Part shown: one piece after another, positions 16,964 to 25,655 of the stretch | Layout: every line of letters starts with the position of its first letter | Position numbering within the stretch: the first letter of the stretch is position 1 | From: JBLZUR01 sp048565625 | GTDB taxonomy: Bacteria > Pseudomonadota > Alphaproteobacteria > Sphingomonadales > Sphingomonadaceae | DNA: 64,000 bases | Direction of reading: 5' to 3' | NCBI RefSeq assembly: GCF_048565625.1 | Contig: NZ_JBLZUR010000002.1 | Location: 1-64,000, forward strand | Position numbers and translations under genes: made by a program | Notes under the pieces: generated by a model | What the model was told of the DNA's origin: nothing | Databases searched by the model: none | The model's input: the letters and a program-made list of their open reading frames with translations, nothing else

Positions 16964-17802
16964 GGCTCGCCCTGCCAGATCTCTTCGCGATGTCGACCGA
17001 TCTCCTGCCGCACCATCCTGGCGGACTCACGCACGATCGCACCGTAGCGTCTCAACGCTGCGGGATCGAGATCGCTGAGTGGCATCTCCTCCAGCCCGAA
17101 GGTGCCGTGATCGCGCCCGCGCACCAGCGTCGCGCTGGCGCGGTGTCCGCGTGCCTGCGGGGTGGCTGCCGCGACATAACGAATTGCGAAGCCGCAGCGC
17201 CGGTTTACCGAGCGGTTCGGTGCCGAACCGTGGACGGTGAGCAGATGGTGGATCGACATCTCCCCGGGCTGAAGCACCACGTCGACGGCGGTCGCCTCGT
17301 CCACCGTCGCCGCGATCCGCTCCCCACCGGGCAGCATGTTCTCCGGATCGCCGGCGTCGACATGGCGGCGCTGCGAGACGTGCGATCCCCGCACCACGCG
17401 CATGCAGCCGTTTTCCGGTGTGGACGGGGTGAAGGCGATCCACGCCGTCAGAGCATCGGGACGGGCAAGGCCCCAGTAGGTCGCGTCCTGATGCCAGGCG
17501 ACGTTCGCGACGCTGCCGGCCGGCTTGTCGAAGAAGCTCGCCGCCCAGCAAAGCACGTCCGGTCCCAGCAGCGAGGCGACCGGGTCCACGATGCGCGAAT
17601 CGTGGACGAGATTCCACAGATCGGGAAACAGCAGGTGCGCCTTCAGGTTGAAGATCGCGGGCAGGCTGCCGTCGCGCGCCGCGCCATGCCGCGCGAGCAA
17701 GGCGTTGAGCGCGGCGATCTCATCCCCCGCGATCGCCGGCAACGGGAAGAGAACACCGTCCGCCCGATAGCGCTCAAGCGCCTCCGCCGCGAGGCCGCTC
17801 AT
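16960..17802 (-). CDS. Phytanoyl-CoA dioxygenase family (PhyH) protein, copy 1 of the cluster
   Basis: This 280-residue dioxygenase has the HxD motif in VAWHQDATYWGL and the distal His in HHLLTVHGSAPNRS, followed by the 2-oxoglutarate Arg region. It is closely similar to the PhyH gene 1.6 kb downstream, so an ancestral duplication within the cluster is likely. The two could hydroxylate different positions. It is coupled by ATGA overlaps with the GT2 gene before it and the ligase after it. An assignment to acyl hydroxylation rests on context only. Confidence 0.85.
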   Translation of the reverse strand: MSGLAAEALERYRADGVLFPLPAIAGDEIAALNALLARHGAARDGSLPAIFNLKAHLLFPDLWNLVHDSRIVDPVASLLGPDVLCWAASFFDKPAGSVANVAWHQDATYWGLARPDALTAWIAFTPSTPENGCMRVVRGSHVSQRRHVDAGDPENMLPGGERIAATVDEATAVDVVLQPGEMSIHHLLTVHGSAPNRSVNRRCGFAIRYVAAATPQARGHRASATLVRGRDHGTFGLEEMPLSDLDPAALRRYGAIVRESARMVRQEIGRHREEIWQGEP

Positions 17803-18671
17803 GCCGACACCTGTCGCGTCGCCGCGTCGTACACCCAGCCGCGTTCCCGGATCAGCGCGAGCGGGCGGGCACGACGACGCACATAGGCTGCGCCGGCACG
17901 CTTCACGACCTCTTGCGCGCTTTCAACGGTGGAGGTGGTCAACCCGCCATGGATCTGGTGGAAGGTCCCCTCTCCCGCGATGCGGATCAGCTGGATGCCG
18001 GGAAGAGCCATCGCGCGGATCAGTGCGTCGGGGTTGGCGAAACCGCCGCCCGGCTCGGTAAACGCCTCGTCATAGCCGCCCATCTCGTTCCAGAGCGCGC
18101 GTGTGAGGAAAAGCCCGTTGCTCTCGCGCAGCGGACCGGCTGCTCCCTCGCGCATCTCCGAAGTGGCGATCTCGAACAGGCGGTAACCGTCCTTGGGCCA
18201 GCCGATGCCGGCGAGAAGCCGGTCCTCTTCCGCCTGATCATAGCCGTGATCGCGCGCCAGGTACTGCAGCCGGGGGCCGAGCTGAAAGTTGAGCGTCGCG
18301 ATCACGGGCCGGGGATGAAGTTGTGCCGCCTCCCAAGCCGCCCGCAGCAGGCCGGGCGAGGCCAGCCGCGCACCATCGATCCACACCCCGATCAGCCCCG
18401 CGCGGGCCTCACGCAAGCCCAGATTGATCGCCGGCACCGGCGAGCCGGTCGCGCGCTCTGGCGCGAGAACGCGCACCGGTGTGCCGAGCCCGCCAAGCTG
18501 CGCGGCCTCGATCGGCTCGCGCGAACCGTTGTCGACGACCACGATCTCGATGCGGACGTCGTCCAGCCCGCGCTGGTACGGCACGGCAAGTGATCGCAGG
18601 GTGCGCGGGAGTTCTCGCGCCATGTCATGCGCGACGACCACGATGGACATGTCCGGCGCGCGCCCGCTCAC
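17799..18671 (-). CDS. Family 2 glycosyltransferase
   Basis: This GT-A fold protein of about 290 residues starts with a typical nucleotide-sugar-binding strand (MSIVVVAHDMARELPRTLRSL) and continues IEIVVVDNGS. WIDGA occupies the position of the DxD motif. A later acceptor region reads ESNGLFLTRALWNEMGGYDE. The start could be GTG 18669-18671, overlapping the carrier-protein stop as GTGA, or ATG 18648-18650; I chose the coupled GTG. The last residues overlap the downstream PhyH start. The donor sugar cannot be predicted. No transmembrane segment is seen, so it probably acts at the cytoplasmic face. Confidence 0.8.
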   Translation of the reverse strand: MSGRAPDMSIVVVAHDMARELPRTLRSLAVPYQRGLDDVRIEIVVVDNGSREPIEAAQLGGLGTPVRVLAPERATGSPVPAINLGLREARAGLIGVWIDGARLASPGLLRAAWEAAQLHPRPVIATLNFQLGPRLQYLARDHGYDQAEEDRLLAGIGWPKDGYRLFEIATSEMREGAAGPLRESNGLFLTRALWNEMGGYDEAFTEPGGGFANPDALIRAMALPGIQLIRIAGEGTFHQIHGGLTTSTVESAQEVVKRAGAAYVRRRARPLALIRERGWVYDAATRQVSA

Positions 18672-18928
18672 GCAGGCTCGGTTGCGAAGGCGGCGACGAA
18701 GGCGTCGATGGAGGGATGCTCGAACAGGCTCGCCGGGTCGACCGGCACGCCGAACTCCTCCTCCAGGACCCCGGCCATCACGACCGCCTCCACCGAGTCG
18801 AGTCCATAGGAGGTGAACGTCTGATCGGTGGGCAGCTCGGCCGCAGGGATGTCGATGATCGATGTTATGTAGTCGACCATCCATGCCTTCAGCGCCGCCG
18901 GCTCCAGCGGAATCCGCGTGTCGCTCAC
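18668..18928 (-). CDS. Acyl carrier protein
   Basis: This 86-residue carrier protein has the phosphopantetheine-attachment serine in SYGLDSVEAVV and the acidic helices around it (EEEFGVPVDPASLFEHPS). This is the hallmark of PKS/NRPS/FAAL-linked carriers rather than the housekeeping AcpP. The start is GTG 18926-18928, overlapping the upstream stop (GTGA), and its own stop overlaps the GT2 start. No phosphopantetheinyl transferase is in the cluster, so a genomic one must serve it. It is the probable acceptor for the acyl-AMP ligase encoded 1.7 kb downstream. Confidence 0.88.
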   Translation of the reverse strand: MSDTRIPLEPAALKAWMVDYITSIIDIPAAELPTDQTFTSYGLDSVEAVVMAGVLEEEFGVPVDPASLFEHPSIDAFVAAFATEPA

Positions 18929-20196
18929 GTTCCCGCCCTCCGCAGGCCCGCGCCGCTGAGGGCGTCGGGGCTGAATGCGCCCGTATGGCTGAGATAGGGT
19001 CTGAGCATTGCGACGATCCCCTCCTGATTTTTCGCGTGCGCCAGCAGTTCGTCGCGTTGTGCCCGCCGCGTCGACGGCGCGGCAAGAACCTTCGTTACGT
19101 GCTCCCAATGTGTGTCAAGTGCGGTGAAGACGTGGGGCGGGAGCGGCGTGCTGCGGGCGGAGGCTGCGCGCTCGGCGGCCTTGGCAAAGGCCTCGTCCCA
19201 TTGGAAGGCGAGGTCGTCCGCCCGACCGCTGTGATCGAGGAACCCTGAGAACTTCCGATAGGCCGGCCGCGCGACGAGAACCCCCGGCACGCCATAGCTG
19301 GCCGAGGCGATGTAGCCGTGAAGCGACGAGCCGATGTAGAGCGATGCGAAGGCGAAGGCGGCGCTGATCTCGCGAAGGCTCAGCGGATCGTCGAGCAGCA
19401 GGCGAGGGCCCTGCATCTCGGCCGCAAGCGCGCGCATCGTCGCGGGATCATCATGATTAGCGCCGACGGCGACCAGCACCGGCAGCATCGTATGCCGCCG
19501 GGCGAGTTCATCGAGCGCGGCGGCGATCTCGGCCATCGCGATACCTGCGACCGCACGGTCGCGCAGGTGTACCGCGAGGGTTCGCGCCGCGCCGCTCACG
19601 CCCTTGCGCGCCAGCAGCGCCCGCCACTCGGCTTCGAGGCCTGACCTGGGCCACATGCGCGACAGATCGGCAACCGGATCAGGCACGATCGTCACAGGCA
19701 CGTCGGCCGGTGCGTCGAGAAGCTGGGCCGCGCCGCGATCACGAACCGCGACGTAGTCGGCCGCGCGGAGGACGGGGGCCATCAGCCGCTTCTGGCGCGG
19801 CGTGAAGCGGTGCGGCACGCCGGGCGCGTTCCAGGCGATCGGCATGTCGCCACCGCCGGCGGCGATCGTCGCGCCGACCCACAGCCCCGCACCCGCCCAT
19901 TCGGCGACGCCGGCGGGGCCGTAGCCGGGCATGAAGTCCATCGGCAGCGCATGGATCATGTATCCCCCGCCGATCAGCAGCCCGTCGAAGCGTAAGCTGC
20001 CGCCGAATAATTCGGCCAGCGATACGGGATCGATGGCGTCCGACAGGTTCGGCCGCATCGCCGTCGGCGCGACGGGGACCACGTCGAACCCGCTCGAGAG
20101 CCGGTGCCGCGCGATCACCGGGAACATCAGATCGCCATAGTTCTGGAGATCGAACACGCCGGTGACCGCGATGCGGCGGGAGGGCGTGCCCGGCAT
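18925..20196 (-). CDS. Polysaccharide pyruvyltransferase family protein
   Basis: This is a protein of about 423 residues. The family motifs are VFDLQNYGDLMFPVIA, GLLIGGGYMIHA and SLHGYIASASYGVPG. It parallels the N-terminal half of the fusion protein at 10162-12219, so the cluster has two pyruvyltransferase-like enzymes. These may act on different sugars or in succession. The start chosen is ATG 20194-20196, three bases after the stop of the TPR gene. A longer frame reaching 20289 lies inside that gene and is not credible. The catalytic outcome (pyruvylation or another ketal-forming or phosphate-dependent transfer) is a family-level inference. Confidence 0.82.
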   Translation of the reverse strand: MPGTPSRRIAVTGVFDLQNYGDLMFPVIARHRLSSGFDVVPVAPTAMRPNLSDAIDPVSLAELFGGSLRFDGLLIGGGYMIHALPMDFMPGYGPAGVAEWAGAGLWVGATIAAGGGDMPIAWNAPGVPHRFTPRQKRLMAPVLRAADYVAVRDRGAAQLLDAPADVPVTIVPDPVADLSRMWPRSGLEAEWRALLARKGVSGAARTLAVHLRDRAVAGIAMAEIAAALDELARRHTMLPVLVAVGANHDDPATMRALAAEMQGPRLLLDDPLSLREISAAFAFASLYIGSSLHGYIASASYGVPGVLVARPAYRKFSGFLDHSGRADDLAFQWDEAFAKAAERAASARSTPLPPHVFTALDTHWEHVTKVLAAPSTRRAQRDELLAHAKNQEGIVAMLRPYLSHTGAFSPDALSGAGLRRAGT

Positions 20197-20198
20197 GC

Positions 20199-21917
20199 TC
20201 AGCCCGCCAGTTCGCTCAGCATGCGCGTCATCAGCGCACCGAACGCGCCGCTCGCCAGCATGTGCTGCAGCGGAAAGTGATCCTCGCACGGGACCGGGAT
20301 CAGCACGACGTTGCCGAGATCCGCTATGGCTTCTGCGATCGCCACGTCGGCGGGATGCCCCGTGCCGTAGCAGTGATAGACACGCATGGCGCTCGCCGCC
20401 CGCACGCGATCAAGCAAGTCCTCGCCGGTTCCGATCAGATTGCCCAGCGCCTCCGCGCGAAAACGTGGCTTGTCGTCCGCCCCCGGCCGGAAATGGATCG
20501 GCGCGGCGAAGGAGAGCACCGCCGCGGCACTCGCCATCGTGCCCGCCCGCGTTGCGGCAAGCCCGCCCAGCGACGATCCCGCCGTCACCAGCGGCATACC
20601 GCCCAACTCGTCGAGGATCCGGGCGATGCCGGCGATCATCGCCTCCTCGCCCACGCCCAGCCCGGCAACGCCGTTGTTGAAGCCCAGATTGGTCCGATCG
20701 CGCAGATAGACCATGTTGACCGGATAGTCGGCGAACACCGTGTCGGCGAGCGAGAACGGCAGGTAGCCGAGCCCGCCCTGCACCCCGGCGAAGACGACGC
20801 AGGTCGCGCGGGCATCATCGTGGCGGCGCACCTGCACGTCGTGCTCCGGATCGTTCGAGACCGCGCGCGGATTGTTCCATCGCGCGACCGGCCGCGAGCG
20901 CAAGGCATCGCGCAGCGGCAGCGCCATCTGCGCGACCGGATGCGCGGGATCGATCGCCTCCAGGATTGCGGAAGCCCGCGTGAGATCGCCATGGCGGAGC
21001 GCGGCGATCGCCAGCTGGAAGTGCCAGCGTCCCTCGCCGATCTCCGCCGCGATCGCCGTCAGCCGATCGTAAGTCGCGCGATCCAGGGCAAAGGGCAGCG
21101 CCGCGCGGTTGTAGCGGAAGAGCGTCAGCCAATCCTCGGGCCAGCGCTTCATGGCGTGGGCGAGCAGCGCTGCTACGGCCTCGCTCCGGCCGGTTAGGTC
21201 TGCGGTCTGGATAGCCTTGCGCACGATATCCGGGCGGTCAGGGAATTCTTCGACCAGCGCGGCCGCCAGATCCGCCGCTTCGTCGAAGCGCCCGTTCACG
21301 AGCAACAGATCGGCCCGGATCACGCGGCCTTCGGGAGGCAGCGGACCGAACTTCGCGGCACGGTCTAAAAGTGCCATCGCCCCCGCGCGATCATGCTCGC
21401 GTAGCGCGATCGTCGCGCGCTTCACATCCACGAAGCGATCCCGCGCGCCGCCGCGTGGCAGCCGCTCGAGAAAAGCGACGCGCTCCGCCATGTCCTTGTG
21501 CGCGGCCGTCACCTGGTTGAGCAGCCGCATCACCGCCGCCTCCTCGCGCGCGGGGTTGCTCCAGACCCGGGTCGCGAACAGATCGACCGCTTCGGCACGC
21601 CGGCCTGAGCCCAGCAACCGCATGATGCGCTTGTGATCCACGGCGGCATCATGCGGAGCGAGATCGCCGAGCGTCGCAAGCTCGACATCGGCGGCATCGG
21701 TCTGCCCGCTCCTGTCGAGCAGATCGGCGCGAATCAGGCGGAAGCGCAGCCGGGTGGGCCAGCGCTCGACTGCCCGATCGATCCGGAGCCGAAGTGCCGC
21801 GATCTCCTCGCTTCTTTCGACGGTCGAAACGAGCGCCGCCAGTGCCGCCGCCTCTCCTGCTGGATCGTCCAACGGCGGCGTTGGCGCCCGTGCCACGCCC
21901 TCAGCCGAGATAGTCAT
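20199..21917 (-). CDS. TPR-like protein fused to an alpha/beta-hydrolase-like domain
   Basis: This protein has about 572 residues. Residues 1 to about 340 are helical repeats with TPR-like periodicity (for example AAALVEEFPDRPDIVRKAIQ). The C-terminal 230 residues read as an alpha/beta hydrolase: CVVFAGVQGGLGYLPFSLA, then the nucleophile elbow TAGSSLGGLAATRAG (G-x-S-x-G with Ser), and a late acidic/His region (PVPCEDHFPLQHML). Such a hydrolase could act as a thioesterase or esterase for the acyl group, or as a lipid/glycan handling factor. The gene overlaps the upstream glycosyltransferase by 17 bases. I know no named family with exactly this pairing. Confidence 0.7.
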   Translation of the reverse strand: MTISAEGVARAPTPPLDDPAGEAAALAALVSTVERSEEIAALRLRIDRAVERWPTRLRFRLIRADLLDRSGQTDAADVELATLGDLAPHDAAVDHKRIMRLLGSGRRAEAVDLFATRVWSNPAREEAAVMRLLNQVTAAHKDMAERVAFLERLPRGGARDRFVDVKRATIALREHDRAGAMALLDRAAKFGPLPPEGRVIRADLLLVNGRFDEAADLAAALVEEFPDRPDIVRKAIQTADLTGRSEAVAALLAHAMKRWPEDWLTLFRYNRAALPFALDRATYDRLTAIAAEIGEGRWHFQLAIAALRHGDLTRASAILEAIDPAHPVAQMALPLRDALRSRPVARWNNPRAVSNDPEHDVQVRRHDDARATCVVFAGVQGGLGYLPFSLADTVFADYPVNMVYLRDRTNLGFNNGVAGLGVGEEAMIAGIARILDELGGMPLVTAGSSLGGLAATRAGTMASAAAVLSFAAPIHFRPGADDKPRFRAEALGNLIGTGEDLLDRVRAASAMRVYHCYGTGHPADVAIAEAIADLGNVVLIPVPCEDHFPLQHMLASGAFGALMTRMLSELAG

Positions 21918-24900
21918 CGATCGTCGCAAGGATCGTTTCGATGCGCGCCGGCCAGGTCATCTGCGGCGGCAGCGCAGGTCGTGCCCCGCGCGGTGCGGCG
22001 ATCGCGAGATCAATCGCGGCGATGAAGTCCTCCGCGTCACGCGCGACATGCACGAAGGGCGCAAGCTCGGCGATGTTCGCGACTTGGGTGGTGACCACCG
22101 GTACCCCCGCAGCGCCGTAGACGTACAATTTCAGCGGGTTCATCACCCGGGTGATCGCGTTGTCGAGATGCGGCATGATCGCGACGTCGAAACCGCGAAT
22201 GTAATCGACTGCCTCCTCGTACCGCTTTACGCCGAGGAAGCGAACGTTCGGCAGGTCGCGCAGCTTCAGGACCGGCGGATCACCATGCGCCGATCCAATC
22301 AGGGCGATCGTCAGCGCCGGCCGTTCGCGCGCCAGCCGCTCGATCAGCGCGACGTCGATCCGGTCGCGCAGATTGCCGACGTAACCGGCGACAGGCCCTT
22401 CAACGCCGCCGATCCGGGGCGGCGCGCCCAGCGGCGCGAACGCCTCGGCGGCGTTCGGCACGATCACCGCGTCTTGGCGAAACGACGAAAAGGCGTCCGC
22501 CACGCTGTCGCAATTGGCGAAAACGATATCGGCGCGTCGCAGCGTTTCGGCGTAGCTCTGCGCCGTTCGCGCGCGGCGCTCCGGCTGCTGGTCCATAGCT
22601 CGCTGATCGTCCACCAGATCGGCAATGGCGAGCGGGAAGCCGATTGCGTCGTGCACGGCCGGATAATCGTCGGCCACCGGCGCGACCCAACTGATGATCG
22701 GCCGCCCTTCATGCCGCTCGCCAAACACATCGGCGACCCATTGCGTGTACTCATCGCGGCGGGGCAATGCGCGTCCCAGAAGGCTCTCCGCCTTGCGCCC
22801 GCTCGAATGAATGAACGTCCGTCGCTGAATGCGGGCATCGTCTGCCACACCAAGGAAGCGTTCGATCGCGCCCGATGCGATGAGGCTGCCGTGATCCAGC
22901 ACCGGCCCGGCATCGGGCCGGGCCTGCTGCGTCAGGTTGCGGCCGGCGATCGGCGCGTCGAACTGGATGATGCGGCCGACGCGCCCGCTCTCCGCCAGAT
23001 ACTTGGCGATCATGTCATGCCGCCGGCCGTAGAGCCCGCTGTCGTTCTGCTTCCAGAAAAACGCAACGTCGAAGCGTGCGCCGCGCCGAAGCGGCGGGGC
23101 GCTTAGTTTCTGCGGCGACCAGTCCGGCCGACCGTGCGGCAGCGACACATCCCAGCGGTCGCTCAGATAATCGAAGATGCGGCTCCATTGGCCCGGCCAG
23201 ACGGGTGGTGCCGCACGCACACGATCAATCAGGGCCTCAAGCCGGGGAGCGTTTGCGGCATAGCTCAACTCCCGCTCGAAATATGCGCGCCCTGCCGTAT
23301 CCCAGGTGGCCGCTTGCGGTGCTGCGGCGATCTTGCGAAGGAAGGCATCGAGGTCACCGTCGTCCTTGATGCGCACTGCGACATCGGCAGGGACGTCGGC
23401 AAGCGGCGCGACGTCCGTGATCGCGACGGGAACGCCGGAGGCCAAGGCGTCGGTGAGCTTGGCGGGGAACTGGTACTCGGCGACGGGCGATCCCGGATCC
23501 TGCAGCAGGGCGATCCCGTCCGCCATCCGCACGAGATCGGGCAGCCGCTCCCAAGACTGATCCGGAAGGAGGTCGATGCGGGCCCCCGCCACCGCGCGCA
23601 GCCGCGCCGCCATGTCCCGATTCGCCGTGCCGATCACACACAGGCGAAGGTTCGGATCGCCCAGGCGCGCGATAGCCTCCGCCAGCCGCACCACGCCCTT
23701 GTGCGCGCGTGGCGTGCCGAGGAACAGGATCACGCGATCCTCTGCCGCGATCCCGAAGTCGGCGCGCGTTGCTGTGCGCGCAGCCGCATCCGGCCTGAAG
23801 CGCGCGCCATCGCGCGCATGTCGCACAATCTCGCCGCCGAAACGCTGCCTCAGCGCTGCGTTCGACGTGGTGATCCCGTCGAAGCCGCCGACCAGCCCCT
23901 CCGCGAGCCGCGTCCAGCTTTCGCCGAACGGCATGTCGAGGTCGCCGAGCGCGCCATCGTCGCGCAGCAGATCCAGGAGGCTGAGCGGCGATCGATCCGC
24001 AAAGAAGGACAGCTCGTGGTCGTCGATGTCGAGAACGACCGGAGCACCCGTCCGATGCTTGATCAGCATCGCCAGCAACATGCTCGGGAAACGCGCCTTG
24101 CTGACCACAACGACATCCGGATCGGCCTTGGCGGCCGCCTCCACCGCACCCTCCAGGAAGTCACGCATCGCCGATGCAGCGAAGCTGCGGTGCGGCAACG
24201 TCATGCCCCGGAGCGGCGCCCAGAGTTCGCTCCCGTAGCGATCGAATTGTGGGCCGAGCAGTGCGACGTTGCCGCTTTGCGCCAGCATCTCGGCGAGCAG
24301 ATGGGCACGGCCGACCGGATTGTGCCCCATATCCCATGCGATCACGAGCGCGTTCGCCCGCGATCCGCCTTGCCCGATGGGCGCGGTCGTCTCTTGACCC
24401 GCCGTATCAGCCTTGCGCGGGATTGCAACGAGATCGATCTCATGCAGGTCCAGACTCGTGTCCGACGCCTCCATCTGGACGCAGAGCTCATAGTCGAACG
24501 CCGCATCGAAGCCGCTGGCATCGATGCTTCCGCCGAAAACACTGCCCGCGGCAATCGGCTCCTCCTCAAGGCGGAACTTGCGGAAGAACGTCCAGTCTCC
24601 GGTTCCGGGCGACGACTGAATGATGGCGGCCCATGCGACGGCGCCCGGTTCATCCTCACCGACCGAGATGCGCAGAACCAGCGATCCGCAATCCCCACCG
24701 ATCCGCGCGGCATCCAGCCCTTGTTGCACGCGAATCGGCCCCGCCTCCGCAGTGCGCGTGATCCGCAACCCCTCCGCCGACGGCGTTGCTGCGAGGCGTA
24801 ACGCATCGGACTTCGCCCGTAGCGTCCAGCGTTCGCGAACCGCCGGCGCGCTCCACCTCTCGAACAGCGGCGCGCGGGAGAAGCCGGCATCGTGGAGCAG

Positions 24901-25515
24901 ATGCGCGTCCCGGCCGTGATCCTCGGGAGATAGCCGGCAGTCGCAGCGCGTCGGCTGGCGGTTCATCGCAACGGCGTGATCGGCCAGCCAGAGGATGTCG
25001 TCGGCAAGGCGCTTCTCGGCGTGGTACGCAGCGGCGGCGCCGGCGTAGTCATGGGTTTCGGGGAGCCGGTCCATCGCCTCGCGCCAGCCCGACGCCGCGG
25101 CGAGGTACGCTTCTGACTTGTCGACGATCGCCTCAAGAACCGAGGTCATCGATGTGTCGGCAGCCTCCATCAGAGCGGCGAGGCGCACGCCGAGCTGCTG
25201 CGTCATGCTGCCTTCGACCCGAACGAGCGCCGACCGAAACACCGTCAGGTCGGCTTGCACGCGGATCCAGAGTTCGCCGAGCCGCCGCTCTTCCTCTTCT
25301 GCGGCCGTGATCGCGTCCAGCCGCGCCACCGCGGAGCGCAGATTGCCGGCAAGGGTAAGCGCGTCGCCCGAATAGCCAGTGACCCATTCCCGGATCTGGC
25401 GCGCCACATCGGCTACGCCGCCCTCAACTGGAACGGCCGATACGCGGTGCGCATCAGTGAGGTTGGTTGTACTCAGCGACGCAACAGGATGGATGGCAAC
25501 TTCGGCTTTCAACAC
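21901..25515 (-). CDS. Large protein with two GT4-type glycosyltransferase domains
   Basis: This 1204-residue protein starts at GTG 25513-25515, behind AGGAGGGG. Residues 1-185 are helical with coiled-coil character. Residues 185-400 look beta-rich, resembling a carbohydrate-binding sandwich. Residues about 400-790 form a first GT-B unit (VILFLGTPRAHKGVVRLAEA, then EYQFPAKLTDALASGVPVAI). Residues about 840-1204 form a second (PVAGYVGNLRDRIDVALIERL, then NPLKLYVYGAAGVPVVTT). In both, the acidic residue and lysine pattern of the donor site is recognisable but degenerate. Dual GT4 proteins usually add two sugars in sequence. It heads the nine-gene operon. Confidence 0.82.
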   Translation of the reverse strand: MLKAEVAIHPVASLSTTNLTDAHRVSAVPVEGGVADVARQIREWVTGYSGDALTLAGNLRSAVARLDAITAAEEEERRLGELWIRVQADLTVFRSALVRVEGSMTQQLGVRLAALMEAADTSMTSVLEAIVDKSEAYLAAASGWREAMDRLPETHDYAGAAAAYHAEKRLADDILWLADHAVAMNRQPTRCDCRLSPEDHGRDAHLLHDAGFSRAPLFERWSAPAVRERWTLRAKSDALRLAATPSAEGLRITRTAEAGPIRVQQGLDAARIGGDCGSLVLRISVGEDEPGAVAWAAIIQSSPGTGDWTFFRKFRLEEEPIAAGSVFGGSIDASGFDAAFDYELCVQMEASDTSLDLHEIDLVAIPRKADTAGQETTAPIGQGGSRANALVIAWDMGHNPVGRAHLLAEMLAQSGNVALLGPQFDRYGSELWAPLRGMTLPHRSFAASAMRDFLEGAVEAAAKADPDVVVVSKARFPSMLLAMLIKHRTGAPVVLDIDDHELSFFADRSPLSLLDLLRDDGALGDLDMPFGESWTRLAEGLVGGFDGITTSNAALRQRFGGEIVRHARDGARFRPDAAARTATRADFGIAAEDRVILFLGTPRAHKGVVRLAEAIARLGDPNLRLCVIGTANRDMAARLRAVAGARIDLLPDQSWERLPDLVRMADGIALLQDPGSPVAEYQFPAKLTDALASGVPVAITDVAPLADVPADVAVRIKDDGDLDAFLRKIAAAPQAATWDTAGRAYFERELSYAANAPRLEALIDRVRAAPPVWPGQWSRIFDYLSDRWDVSLPHGRPDWSPQKLSAPPLRRGARFDVAFFWKQNDSGLYGRRHDMIAKYLAESGRVGRIIQFDAPIAGRNLTQQARPDAGPVLDHGSLIASGAIERFLGVADDARIQRRTFIHSSGRKAESLLGRALPRRDEYTQWVADVFGERHEGRPIISWVAPVADDYPAVHDAIGFPLAIADLVDDQRAMDQQPERRARTAQSYAETLRRADIVFANCDSVADAFSSFRQDAVIVPNAAEAFAPLGAPPRIGGVEGPVAGYVGNLRDRIDVALIERLARERPALTIALIGSAHGDPPVLKLRDLPNVRFLGVKRYEEAVDYIRGFDVAIMPHLDNAITRVMNPLKLYVYGAAGVPVVTTQVANIAELAPFVHVARDAEDFIAAIDLAIAAPRGARPALPPQMTWPARIETILATIDDYLG

Positions 25516-25655
25516 GCCCCTCCTATCCTAACGATGGCAGAGGGGCTGTTCGGCTTCAAGCTAGGAAGTCCCGGGCCACACGGCCCCGCCACGCGCATTC
25601 GCAGTTGCAGCTCATAAGCACGCGTCGTCCTTGGTTCATACCATCCTCCAAGTAG

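Noticed and set aside
17799..19085. Glycosyltransferase frame extended to 19085
   Set aside because: The extra region covers the carrier protein in another frame and has no similarity to GT2 proteins.
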